Program-made: the position numbers and the translations under genes
Notes under the pieces: generated by a model
Told to the model about the DNA's origin: nothing
Database searches by the model: none
Seen by the model: the letters and a program-made list of their open reading frames with translations, nothing else
Shown: piece after piece, positions 36,161-44,556 of the stretch
How positions within the stretch are numbered: position 1 is the stretch's first letter
How the letters are laid out: the number at the start of each line of letters is the position of its first letter
Assembly (NCBI GenBank): GCA_910577835.1
Contig: CAJTOU010000022.1
Location: forward strand, 3,761 to 55,471
DNA: 51,711 nucleotides
DNA from: an uncultured Lachnospiraceae bacterium
GTDB lineage: Bacteria > Bacillota_A > Clostridia > Lachnospirales > Lachnospiraceae
Direction: 5' to 3'

Positions 36161-36539
36161 ATTTATCTAATTCCCTTTTTTATTTCATAGAAAATTATAT
36201 TGTATTTCCTATAACGTTGCTCTCAAAAAAGCTATATTGGCAACAAAGTGCCAAAAAGCTTTCACAAACTTATGGTGTCATAAGAAGTTTGTTTTAAATA
36301 ATATTATTATATCATATGGTATACCGGCAATCAATGTTTTGATATTAAAATTTTGAGAATATCTTGTCAATAATCTATTTTATTACTATAATTATAATGT
36401 TATTTACTCCTGTTTCTTATAGTTTGATAGTGGATTTTTATATTTTTTGTTTCCGTTTAAAATATATAATTGTATTATAGCAATATAATTCTTTCACTGC
36501 CTGTAAGCACATAGAAAATGCCTTGCAAAAAATCAAATC
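36161..36539. other. AT-rich divergent intergenic region
   Basis: It holds the leader and promoter area of the HxlR gene and no open frame with a ribosome-binding site. The palindrome and promoter listed separately lie at its right end. Confidence 0.5.
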
Positions 36540-36561
36540 ATAGTTACTTTCAGGTAACTAT
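36540..36561. promoter_or_regulatory. Palindrome, likely HxlR operator
   Basis: ATAGTTAC-N6-GTAACTAT is a perfect inverted repeat 19 bases upstream of the -35 box of the next gene. Length and spacing suit a dimeric winged-HTH protein; HxlR is the divergent neighbour. Confidence 0.6.
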
Positions 36562-36580
36562 ACCACAATAAAGTGCGTGC

Positions 36581-36609
36581 TTTACAGAAAAAATCTTCCT
36601 GTGTATAAT
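36581..36609 (+). promoter_or_regulatory. Promoter of the metallo-beta-lactamase-like gene
   Basis: TTTACA (36581-36586), a 17-base spacer and TATAAT (36604-36609). Confidence 0.75.
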
Positions 36610-36685
36610 ATAATCAAAGCTTATGAATAACGGCCGTTCAAATGCTTTTCAGAGAATAAAAAATAGTTATCAGGAGGAATTTATA

Positions 36686-37477
36686 ATGAATAAGAATCTA
36701 TTTACAACTGTAAAGCTTGCAAAGGGTGAAATGAATATCTATGATTTTGGCAGTATTAAGCTGCACGCATATAAAACCAATGATTTTATTGATGATGAAG
36801 TATTTATCGTTGAGAAAAACGGCAAAGCTGTTGTTATTGAATCTCCATGTTTCTTTGGCAATATTAGCGAGCTTGAAGAATATTTAAAGGATATGAAGGT
36901 TGAGGGCGTACTTGTTGCATATCATGGGGCGGGAGCAACATTTCTGTCAGATATTCCAAAGTATGCAACGGAAAATGCCAAGGAGTACAGTGAATCCGGC
37001 GGTGGAAAGACTTTGATTAATAACTTTACTGATACGTTTAAGGAAATCTTTGATAATTCTGTTCATAAAATTACAAATATTATCGGCGAGGGCAGGGTGA
37101 TAATCGGAGGCATTGACTTTGTAATTAAGCAGACTGCGGAGGCATTTGATGTGGAAATTCCTGAAATCAATGCAGTTTACACTCATATGCTTGGTCATGA
37201 CTGTCACTCTATTGTAGCAAATACTGCTCATGCGGATGGTATTATTGCTGAGCTGCAAAGCTATATTGACAAAAATTATGACCTGATTTTAACTTCTCAC
37301 TATACACCGGAAGATTTAAAAGATGCAAAAACTAAGATTGACTATCTTGAAAATCTGAAAAAAATTGCAGGAAGCTGTAAAGATGCCGAAAGTTTTAAGG
37401 CAGAAGTTTTAAAGAAGTATCCTGCTTATAGTGGTGGAAATTATCTGAATATGACAGCAGGTTTCTTCTTTTCATAG
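36686..37477 (+). CDS. Metallo-beta-lactamase-fold-like protein lacking the HxHxDH motif
   Basis: A 263-residue cytoplasmic protein. Alternating strands such as VFIVEKNGKAVVIESPCFF, then VLVAYHGAG, NAVYTHMLGHDCHSIV and LILTSHYTPED, follow the order of a metallo-beta-lactamase fold. The HxHxDH zinc motif is absent: only YHGAG stands at its place, although later histidines remain. Catalysis by the usual two-metal mechanism is doubtful. The ATG at 36686 follows AGGAGG. It is transcribed from a promoter next to a likely HxlR operator and lies 54 bases before the macrodomain gene, so it may belong to the same operon. Family name given with caution. Confidence 0.6.
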   Translation: MNKNLFTTVKLAKGEMNIYDFGSIKLHAYKTNDFIDDEVFIVEKNGKAVVIESPCFFGNISELEEYLKDMKVEGVLVAYHGAGATFLSDIPKYATENAKEYSESGGGKTLINNFTDTFKEIFDNSVHKITNIIGEGRVIIGGIDFVIKQTAEAFDVEIPEINAVYTHMLGHDCHSIVANTAHADGIIAELQSYIDKNYDLILTSHYTPEDLKDAKTKIDYLENLKKIAGSCKDAESFKAEVLKKYPAYSGGNYLNMTAGFFFS

Positions 37478-37531
37478 GAAATGGTTTAAATTCCAGAAAT
37501 TGATACATTTATTATACGAGGAGGTTTTTAT

Positions 37532-38311
37532 ATGGCACACAATGAAAAACGATTATTTCTGATAAAAGAGTTGTTATCAGAAGTACCACAATACAAAGAG
37601 ATGGAAATACCCAAAGATACAGAGAAGCAGAAGCGTCTTTTAAGAAGCCTTATGAATATTCGTCCTCCTCGTTCAATCAGCTCTGAATTTTTAAAAGTGC
37701 AGGATGAATATTTAAGCAAGGAAGTAGAAGAAAAAGGAATTGTTGATGGGGATACTCTGGCAGTATCCCCTGTAAATAACAGACTTGTCCTCTGGCGCGG
37801 AGATATTACCACCTTAAAAACAGATGCAATAGTAAATGCCGCAAACCATGCTTTAAGAGGCTGCTTTGTACCCTGTCATTCGTGCGTGGATAACGTGATT
37901 CACAGTGTCAGTGGCATACAGCTTCGTCTTGCCTGTGATAAACTTATGACAGAGCAGGGATATGATGAACCGACAGGAAAGGCAAAAATCACGCCCGCAT
38001 TTAATCTTCCATGTAAGTATGTGCTTCATACAGTTGGTCCGATTGTATCAGGACAGATTACAAATACACACTGTATACAACTGGCAGATTGTTACAGGTC
38101 ATGCCTTGAACTGGCTTCAAAAAATGACCTGAAAAGTATTGCATTCTGCTGTATATCTACGGGTGCATTTCATTTTCCACAAGGGAAAGCGGCTGAAATT
38201 GCAGTCAAAACAGTTACAGAGTATTTACAGACAAGCAGGCAGATAGAAAGGGTGATATTTAATGTTTTCAAGCAGGAAGATTATGATATCTACAAAAAAC
38301 TGCTCGGATAA
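37532..38311 (+). CDS. Zinc-dependent macrodomain ADP-ribosyl hydrolase
   Basis: A 259-residue protein: an N-terminal helical extension (about 1-75), then a macrodomain. It shows LWRGDITTLKTDAIVNAANH, the zinc-macro signature GCFVPCHSCVDNVIH (Cys, His, Cys ligands), the PTGKAKITPAFNLP loop and the ISTGAFHFP phosphate loop. Members of this class remove ADP-ribose from proteins modified by class M sirtuins. The next gene encodes just such a sirtuin and overlaps this one by 29 bases. The start follows GGAGG. In characterised operons this pair acts with a GcvH-like lipoyl carrier and a lipoate ligase; neither is in the window. Confidence 0.93.
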   Translation: MAHNEKRLFLIKELLSEVPQYKEMEIPKDTEKQKRLLRSLMNIRPPRSISSEFLKVQDEYLSKEVEEKGIVDGDTLAVSPVNNRLVLWRGDITTLKTDAIVNAANHALRGCFVPCHSCVDNVIHSVSGIQLRLACDKLMTEQGYDEPTGKAKITPAFNLPCKYVLHTVGPIVSGQITNTHCIQLADCYRSCLELASKNDLKSIAFCCISTGAFHFPQGKAAEIAVKTVTEYLQTSRQIERVIFNVFKQEDYDIYKKLLG

Positions 38312-39188
38312 ATCGGATAAGATAGAAAAATTAAAAACGGCTATACAGACATCAGAAGCAATTCTTATCGGTGCAGGCGCAGGATTATCTGCTTCAGCAG
38401 GTTTTACTTATACAGGAAAAAGATTTGAGCAGTACTTTTTTGATTTTATCAGAAAATATGGTTTTCGTGATATGTATTCCGGCGGATTCTATCCGTTTGA
38501 AAGGTTAGAGGAACACTGGGCATATTGGTCGCGGTATATTTATATTAACCGCTATGCAGATGTCGACAATGGCACATACAAAAAACTTTTTGAGCTTGTA
38601 AAGGATAAGAATTATTTTGTGCTGACTACGAATGTTGACCATCAATTTCAAAAAGCAGGGTTTGATAAGAACAGATTGTTCTATACGCAGGGAGATTACG
38701 GGTTATTTCAATGCAGCAGACCTTGTCATGATACGACTTATGATAATGAGGAGATTATTCATAAAATGATGGAGTCACAGGGGTATGTGTTTACAAAAGA
38801 GGGTATGCTATATATACCGGAAAATACGGAACTGAAAATGGAGATTCAGACACAATTGATTCCGTATTGTCCCGTCTGCGGCAGACCAATGAGCATGAAT
38901 CTGAGAGCAGATGATACCTTTGTGGAGGATGAGGGCTGGCACAGAGCAGCAGAGCGCTATTCGGATTTTATCCGAAGGCATCAAAATATGCGGATACTGT
39001 TTTTAGAATTTGGAGTTGGAATGAATACCCCAGGAATTATTAAATATCCATTTTGGCAGATGACAGTAAAAAATAAAAATGCTGTCTATGGATGTATAAA
39101 TTATGGAGAAGCGAAGTGTCCAACGGAAATAAAAGGGCAGGCTATTTGCATAGATGAAGATATTCAGAGGATTTTAGATATTTTATAA
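38283..39188 (+). CDS. Class M sirtuin (SirTM), protein ADP-ribosyltransferase
   Basis: A 301-residue sirtuin that, by analogy to SirTM, transfers ADP-ribose from NAD to a protein rather than deacetylating. The NAD-binding GAGAGLSASAGF motif is followed by TTNVDHQF with N117. The usual catalytic histidine is replaced by Q136 (FYTQGDYG), the class M hallmark. The zinc-binding module is CSRPC plus CPVC, and MNLRADDTFVEDEGW carries the family's arginine. The ATG at 38283 has AGGAAG 6 bases upstream; an earlier ATG at 38262 lacks a site. It is co-translated with the macrodomain gene. Confidence 0.92.
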   Translation: MISTKNCSDKSDKIEKLKTAIQTSEAILIGAGAGLSASAGFTYTGKRFEQYFFDFIRKYGFRDMYSGGFYPFERLEEHWAYWSRYIYINRYADVDNGTYKKLFELVKDKNYFVLTTNVDHQFQKAGFDKNRLFYTQGDYGLFQCSRPCHDTTYDNEEIIHKMMESQGYVFTKEGMLYIPENTELKMEIQTQLIPYCPVCGRPMSMNLRADDTFVEDEGWHRAAERYSDFIRRHQNMRILFLEFGVGMNTPGIIKYPFWQMTVKNKNAVYGCINYGEAKCPTEIKGQAICIDEDIQRILDIL

Positions 39189-39217
39189 AATGAAATGTGT
39201 TATAATGACTGATTTGA

Positions 39218-39246
39218 TTGACGGCATGAATACACAATGTTATAAT
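39218..39246 (+). promoter_or_regulatory. Promoter of module 2
   Basis: TTGACG (39218-39223), a 17-base spacer and TATAAT (39241-39246) precede the response-regulator gene. No TTGAC direct repeat is seen here, unlike module 1. Confidence 0.75.
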
Positions 39247-39277
39247 GCTCCAATAAGTTTATGAAAAGGAGTGTTAT

Positions 39278-39952
39278 ATGAAATATAAAATACTGATTAT
39301 TGACGATGAAGAAATGCTGCTTACAATGCTGAAAAAATGTCTTCAGGCAGAAAATTTCCTTGTATATACAGCAGACAGTGCAGAAAAAGCCCTTGAACTC
39401 ATGTCTGTTTCACCGGATATCATACTTCTTGATATTAATATGCCTCAAATGGATGGACTGGAACTGTGTCAGTATATACGGGAACATATATCATGTCCGA
39501 TTATATTTCTGACAGCAAGGGTAGCAGAACAGGATATTATAAAAGGATTGTCTGTCGGGGGCGATGATTATATTACAAAACCATTTCGTATAGAGGAGCT
39601 TTTAGCAAGAATTTTGGCGCATCTGCGTCGTGAAGAACGAAAAAATAAATCTTCCAGTCTGAAATTTGATAAAGAGCTTATTATTGATTATAATGGAAGA
39701 AATGTATTTTGGGGTGAACAACCGCTGATTTTTTCTAATAAAGAGTTTGAAATTATTCAGCTGCTTTCTCAAAATGCAGGCATGGTTTTTGACAGGGAAA
39801 CGATTTATGAAAGGCTCTGGGGCTGTGATAGTGAAGGTGACAGTATTGTAGTTAAGGAACATATCCGTAAAATAAGAAATAAACTGGCAGATTATACAGA
39901 TAAAAATTATATCGAAACTGTATGGGGAGTGGGGTACAAATGGATAAAATAA
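39278..39952 (+). CDS. OmpR/PhoB-family response regulator (module 2)
   Basis: A 224-residue regulator, the same length as module 1's and aligning without gaps over the parts I compared. Receiver: D9/D10, phosphoacceptor D52 in LDINMPQMDG, and GGDDYITKPF. DNA-binding domain: FDRETIYERLWGCDSEG and the C-terminal VWGVGYKW. The recognition-helix region is close to its paralogue, so the two may share DNA sites. It overlaps the kinase by 13 bases, as in module 1. Confidence 0.95.
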   Translation: MKYKILIIDDEEMLLTMLKKCLQAENFLVYTADSAEKALELMSVSPDIILLDINMPQMDGLELCQYIREHISCPIIFLTARVAEQDIIKGLSVGGDDYITKPFRIEELLARILAHLRREERKNKSSSLKFDKELIIDYNGRNVFWGEQPLIFSNKEFEIIQLLSQNAGMVFDRETIYERLWGCDSEGDSIVVKEHIRKIRNKLADYTDKNYIETVWGVGYKWIK

Positions 39953-41118
39953 AAAATTCGTCAATAAAACGCTCCATGACTGTCACATTTATTCTTACAA
40001 TCTCCATAATCAGTGTACTTTCCGGAATTACAATATTTTGGGCAAACCAGATACAGCAGAAAATACAGCAAAACCGTTCTATAATTATCAAGAATCCTTA
40101 TTATAAAATAGATGAAAATACAGGAGGATATGTCCTTGATATGAATGAAAATAATGTAGAATGGCATAAGTTAAATATGGGAGAAACGGTTGCCTATTAT
40201 GGATGTTATTTTGCAATGTTTGGTCTGCCGGTTTTTTATATTATTGGTGGTATTGGAGGCGCTGCCATAATTTATTTTCACATAAAACTTCGAACTCCTA
40301 TTTTACAGCTGCAAAATGGAATGAAAAGAATACAGGATAATGACCTTGATTTTCATATTGAATATGATGGAGAGGATGAATTGGGGCAGCTATGCCATTC
40401 TATGGAAAAAATGCGAAATGAACTTCGGCTTAATAACAGGGCTTTATGGGATGCACTGGAACAGAGGAAATTATTGAATACCTCCGTTGCCCATGACCTG
40501 CGTACACCGATTACTGTTTTAAGTGGATATCTTGATTATCTTGAAAAGAATGTTCCACAGGACAAGATTACAGAAGAAATGCTGATGGAAACCATTTCTT
40601 TTATGCAGAAAGCGGTACTGCGATTAAAGTGTTATGTTGAATGTGTGCGGGATGTAGAAAGAATAGAGAATATTGAAATAAAACGGGAATCACAGAACAC
40701 AGATTTGTTGCTGAAAGAAATAGAGAGTAATATTTGCAGTCTGAAAGGGGATAAAAAAATTGTTTTTCAGACAGATATTACACTGACATCAGTCAAAATA
40801 GATAAAAGTATACTTTTTCGTGTATTGGAAAATTTACTGGAAAATGCCATAAGATATATGGATAAACAGATAACACTAAAGATTTGTCAGAGAGAAACTC
40901 TTTTTTTGCTTTGTGTCAGAGATGATGGAAAAGGGTTTTCCAAGAAAGACTTGCAGCAGGCAGTCAATATGTTTTATGGAAATGAAAAAGGAAATGACCA
41001 TTTTGGTATAGGACTTGGGGTATGTAAACTGCTTTGTGAAAAGCATGGCGGTTTCCTTCAAATTGGAAATAATAAAAGTGGTGGCGCATATGTAACGGCA
41101 GCGATAGATGTTTTTTAA
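39940..41118 (+). CDS. Membrane sensor histidine kinase (module 2)
   Basis: A 392-residue kinase: TM1 about 10-32, an extracellular segment of about 55 residues (shorter than in module 1), TM2 about 90-113, HAMP-like region, and phosphoacceptor H185 in SVAHDLRTP. The ATPase domain has NLLENAIRYMDK, DDGKGFSKKDL and GIGLGVCKLLCEKHGG. The start is the ATG at 39940 inside the regulator's last codons; an in-frame ATG at 39922 would give an 18-base longer gene without a better site. The shorter sensor domain implies a different signal from module 1. Confidence 0.93.
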   Translation: MDKIKNSSIKRSMTVTFILTISIISVLSGITIFWANQIQQKIQQNRSIIIKNPYYKIDENTGGYVLDMNENNVEWHKLNMGETVAYYGCYFAMFGLPVFYIIGGIGGAAIIYFHIKLRTPILQLQNGMKRIQDNDLDFHIEYDGEDELGQLCHSMEKMRNELRLNNRALWDALEQRKLLNTSVAHDLRTPITVLSGYLDYLEKNVPQDKITEEMLMETISFMQKAVLRLKCYVECVRDVERIENIEIKRESQNTDLLLKEIESNICSLKGDKKIVFQTDITLTSVKIDKSILFRVLENLLENAIRYMDKQITLKICQRETLFLLCVRDDGKGFSKKDLQQAVNMFYGNEKGNDHFGIGLGVCKLLCEKHGGFLQIGNNKSGGAYVTAAIDVF

Positions 41119-41153
41119 ATTTACAGAAAATTATTTTATATTATTTCCTGCTC

Positions 41154-41169
41154 TTGTCGAAAATTTGTC
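41154..41169 (+). promoter_or_regulatory. TTGTC direct repeat upstream of the module 2 transporter
   Basis: TTGTC at 41154 and 41165 has the same 11-base period as the TTGAC repeats at 3525 and 5520. It lies 36 bases after the kinase stop. It is inferred to be a response-regulator site. Confidence 0.5.
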
Positions 41170-41184
41170 TTTTATACATTAAAA

Positions 41185-41210
41185 TCTTCTTACAATAAAA
41201 TGTAAGGAGA
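41185..41210 (+). promoter_or_regulatory. Dyad overlapping the module 2 ATPase ribosome-binding site
   Basis: TCTTCTTACA (41185-41194) and TGTAAGGAGA (41201-41210) pair over 10 positions with one wobble around a 6-base loop. The Shine-Dalgarno lies in the second arm. It is the counterpart of the dyad at 5552-5576. TACAAT at 41191 could alternatively be a -10 box. Confidence 0.5.
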
Positions 41211-41217
41211 TTTTTTT

Positions 41218-42093
41218 ATGGAGATTAAAATTGAACACTTAAGCAAAAAATGTGGAAACAAAAATATTCTGAAGGATATTTGTCTGAATATTCCCGTAGG
41301 CATGTATGGACTGCTAGGAGAAAATGGAGCCGGCAAAACCACTTTAATGCGTATTCTTGCCACAGTGTCAGAACCAACGGCTGGAATGGTGCAGATAAAC
41401 GGAGTGGATATAAAGAATAAAAAGAAAATTCGTCAAATAATCGGGTATCTTCCACAGGAATTTTCTGTATATCCCGATATGAGTGTTTATTCTGCTCTGG
41501 ATTATCTGGGAATTTTAGCTGAACTTCCACAAAAAATTCGAAAAGAGCGTATCAATCAGTTATTGAAGCAGGTAAATCTGGAACAGGAAAAAAACAAGCG
41601 TTTTAAAAATCTGTCAGGTGGTATGAAGCGGCGTTTTGGTATTGCGCAGGCATTATTGAACAATCCTGAAATTTTAATTATAGATGAACCTACCGCAGGA
41701 CTTGACCCGGAAGAACGATTGCGCTTCTATAATCTTCTGTCAGAGCTGGCAATGGAAAGAATTATTATATTGTCTACACATATAGCCAGCGATATTGAAG
41801 CTACCTGTTCAAAGGCCGCAGTTATATGCAGGGGTAATGTTATCTTTCAGGGAGATATCAGCGAATTAATAAAACTGGGAGAAAATAAAGTATATACTGC
41901 TACAATTCAGCAAAATAAACTGGAGGAATTTAAAAAGAAATATCATATTATCAGTATTTATCAAAATGGAGAAAATATATCCTGTCGTTTTTTATCTGAC
42001 AAAGCTTTACAGGGAGAATATGTATCCTGTGAAGCTTCTATTGAAGACAGTTATATATATCTGCTGTCAGATTATAAAAAGGAGGTGGAGTAA
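41218..42093 (+). CDS. ABC transporter ATP-binding protein (module 2)
   Basis: A 291-residue ATPase: Walker A LLGENGAGKTT, Q-loop YLPQEF, signature LSGGMKRR, Walker B ILIIDEPTAGLDP and switch His STHIASD. It is the paralogue of the ATPase at 7109 but has no Lys-rich insertion (IEHLSKKCGNKNILKDICL runs straight through). The stop codon is followed directly by the first permease ATG, with the AAGGAGG site inside the ATPase end. Confidence 0.95.
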   Translation: MEIKIEHLSKKCGNKNILKDICLNIPVGMYGLLGENGAGKTTLMRILATVSEPTAGMVQINGVDIKNKKKIRQIIGYLPQEFSVYPDMSVYSALDYLGILAELPQKIRKERINQLLKQVNLEQEKNKRFKNLSGGMKRRFGIAQALLNNPEILIIDEPTAGLDPEERLRFYNLLSELAMERIIILSTHIASDIEATCSKAAVICRGNVIFQGDISELIKLGENKVYTATIQQNKLEEFKKKYHIISIYQNGENISCRFLSDKALQGEYVSCEASIEDSYIYLLSDYKKEVE

Positions 42094-43467
42094 ATGCTGT
42101 TTATAAAAGAATCAAAGAAATTGTGTTGTAGTTTTGTATATATTTTGTTTTTATGTATTCTTTTGTTTAATTGGCATAAAAATTTCTATGGGGTAACAAA
42201 AAAAGAGATTTCAGCTTCGAAAGGAAATGTCAGCTCTGTCGATTCACAAATGATGAATGGTTCGATTTTACAAAAGCCGGAGAAAAATGCAGAGAGCTAT
42301 GGTATGAAAAATAAGGAAATACCTGAAAAAATCATGTGTGGCGGAACAGATATACTTATTATAGAATATTTGAGGAATTCGTATGCCACATATCCCTTTA
42401 CATACTATAAAGAAATTATTCTGAGTGAGAAAGAGCAGAGTAAAATACTGGCAATTATCAGCGAAATTACCGGACTGACAGAGGAGCAGATAAATAATCT
42501 TCCTGATAATTATTTCCCTGCTGTAAATGGAAATATCATACATTATAAATATGGAAATGATGTTTCACAGAATGAAAATGGGAAAATTGCTGTCGATATG
42601 GAGGATTATACGAAACACTTTGTATCACAGGTATCTTATGAAAGATTTAAGGAGCTTATGGCAGAAGCAGAACATATTATTGGAAAAGGTTCCAATTATT
42701 CCATGGAAAGTTTACTGCAATATTATGGTCTGTCTGAGATGACTTATGATGAAGCTGTGGAGGAATATAACAAAACAATATATGATGACAGAGTAAGTGG
42801 TGCCTTTGCCAGATTGTTTTGTGATTATATGTCAAGGTTTTTGGGCCTTTATCCTGTATTCCTTGTGGTTGTTTTCTGGTTAAAGGACAGGAGAAATCAT
42901 GTCAATGAGTTAATAGACTGTAAACGGATAAATACGGTAAAATTTATCATGATTCGATTTTCGGCTTTACTTATCGCTGTTATGCTACCGGTTATTTTGT
43001 TAAGTTTTGAGTCTTTGATACCATTATTAAAATATTCGGCGGATACAGGCATAGCAATAGATATGTTTGCCTTTATAAAATATATTTTATGGTGGCTTCT
43101 TCCTACTGCAATGATTGTTATATCATCAGGAATGTTTTTGACAATTTTGACATCTGTTCCGTTGGCGATTTTAGTACAGTTTATATGGTGGTTTGTTGAT
43201 TCATCTGTTACAGGACTGTCGGGAGATACAAATATTACTACTTTGATGATACGCCATAATTTGTTAAATGGTTTAGAGCTTATTCATCAGGATTTTGTTA
43301 TTATTTGTCTAAACAGATGTTTATTTGTTTTTATATCTTTAATATTCGTCTGGTTATCCGTTATTATTTACAACAGGAAAAGAGGTGGAAGGTTGGAATA
43401 TGGCTATTTTATGCAGAAGTATTTTGGAATTTTTAAGAATAGATTTTTGGCTTACTTTCAAAAATAG
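42094..43467 (+). CDS. ABC-2 type permease, larger subunit (module 2)
   Basis: A 457-residue membrane protein: one membrane segment near the N-terminus (about 10-28), a long extracellular stretch to about residue 245, then five or six membrane segments. This layout matches one half of the fused permease of module 1. The extracellular part is rich in Glu, Lys and Tyr. It overlaps the next permease by 68 bases, so translation is coupled. The substrate is unknown. Confidence 0.82.
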   Translation: MLFIKESKKLCCSFVYILFLCILLFNWHKNFYGVTKKEISASKGNVSSVDSQMMNGSILQKPEKNAESYGMKNKEIPEKIMCGGTDILIIEYLRNSYATYPFTYYKEIILSEKEQSKILAIISEITGLTEEQINNLPDNYFPAVNGNIIHYKYGNDVSQNENGKIAVDMEDYTKHFVSQVSYERFKELMAEAEHIIGKGSNYSMESLLQYYGLSEMTYDEAVEEYNKTIYDDRVSGAFARLFCDYMSRFLGLYPVFLVVVFWLKDRRNHVNELIDCKRINTVKFIMIRFSALLIAVMLPVILLSFESLIPLLKYSADTGIAIDMFAFIKYILWWLLPTAMIVISSGMFLTILTSVPLAILVQFIWWFVDSSVTGLSGDTNITTLMIRHNLLNGLELIHQDFVIICLNRCLFVFISLIFVWLSVIIYNRKRGGRLEYGYFMQKYFGIFKNRFLAYFQK

Positions 43468-44047
43468 TCTGCTGTTGGCAGCTTTCTATTTTCTGATTAT
43501 TCCTGTGATAAGAGGTATTTCAAATTTAGATACTGTACAGTCGGCACAATGTCTGGGACAGTCTGCTGCATTAATTGGAGTAATCATAATTGTACCTATT
43601 AGCAGTATGGAACAGAAAACAGGAATAAAGGAAATTATTTATACAAAAGCATGGTCTTATATGAAAAGTATTATTATCAGGCTTATCAGCAGTTTCTTAC
43701 TTGTAATATGTTTTATTACAGGGTTTGCTTTTATTATGCAAGTGAATCATTGTATATTTCCATTTGGAGAATTTGTTTTTGCAACAGTATTATACACTGA
43801 ATTTCTGGGACTTTTAGGACTTGTGTTGTCACAATTAGATGGAAATGTTGTCATAGGATATTTCATGTCTTTGGGATATTGGTCGCTATGTCAGTTTCAG
43901 ATATTTCTTGAGAGAGATGGGTTTTATTTGTTTCCTGTTGTAAATGGAAATATTGAAATGCAAAAATTAATAATATTGTTTTTGGTTGTTGTAATTTTGA
44001 CTGGAAGTGTTTTATTTACTGTCAGGGGAAAGACAGGTATATTTTAA
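43400..44047 (+). CDS. ABC-2 type permease, smaller subunit (module 2)
   Basis: A 215-residue membrane protein with about six hydrophobic segments and no long extracellular stretch. A short cytoplasmic loop (SSMEQKTGIKEIIYTK) resembles the ABC-2 coupling region. The ATG at 43400 follows AAGG by 8 bases and lies inside the previous gene; a GTG at 43385 is an alternative start. It probably pairs with the 457-residue permease to replace the single fused permease of module 1. Confidence 0.78.
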   Translation: MAILCRSILEFLRIDFWLTFKNSLLLAAFYFLIIPVIRGISNLDTVQSAQCLGQSAALIGVIIIVPISSMEQKTGIKEIIYTKAWSYMKSIIIRLISSFLLVICFITGFAFIMQVNHCIFPFGEFVFATVLYTEFLGLLGLVLSQLDGNVVIGYFMSLGYWSLCQFQIFLERDGFYLFPVVNGNIEMQKLIILFLVVVILTGSVLFTVRGKTGIF

Positions 44048-44145
44048 ATTAAAATAGAGAAATAATTGTTGCCATAACTAAGCAAGTTCATTATAATAGA
44101 AACAGAAAACAACTTGTATACTGTTTGATAGAAAGTAAGGTGAAA

Positions 44146-44512
44146 ATATGTATATTGAAAAGACGCTTGAATATTATTCAAAGTGGTTGGGAAAAAACAG
44201 AATATTATATCAAAATTTTACCGGTATCACATATATATTTTGAAGAAAGAGATAAAATACCTGATGGATATGGACAGCCGTTTGACATATATATTTTTGC
44301 CGATAAGAATAGATGGATTATTTCTTATGGTAATAAAGCAAAAGAGAAAATAGAAAAACTGAAAAATTATATAGATAAAATCCAGTTTATAGAAAATTTA
44401 AAATAGGAAAATACCGCAATGGTCAACCGATATCAATCATATAGCTTCACAAAAATTAGCCAGAAAAGTAGGATTTGCGAAACTGGCAGATGTTATTACT
44501 GTGACATTATAA
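44146..44512 (+). pseudogene. Wrecked GNAT acetyltransferase gene
   Basis: Three pieces of one gene remain. From ATG 44146 the first frame reads MYIEKTLEYYSKWLGKNR and stops. After a frameshift another frame continues with ERDKIPDGYGQPFDIYIF and ISYGNKAKEKIEKLK to a stop at 44406. A third piece after that (about 44407-44512) reads IPQWSTDINHIASQKLARKV, then GFAKLADVITVTL, the usual end of this GNAT group. The central acetyl-CoA-binding part is gone. So there is one frameshift plus an internal deletion. A 93-residue open frame at 44125-44406 is only part of this relic. Confidence 0.7.
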
Positions 44513-44556
44513 GCATATAAGAATAAGTCAAATCAAAACAGGAGAATAAAAAGGGA

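Noticed and set aside
44125..44406. Intact small protein gene of 93 residues
   Set aside because: Flanking segments in other frames show it is the middle of a broken GNAT gene.
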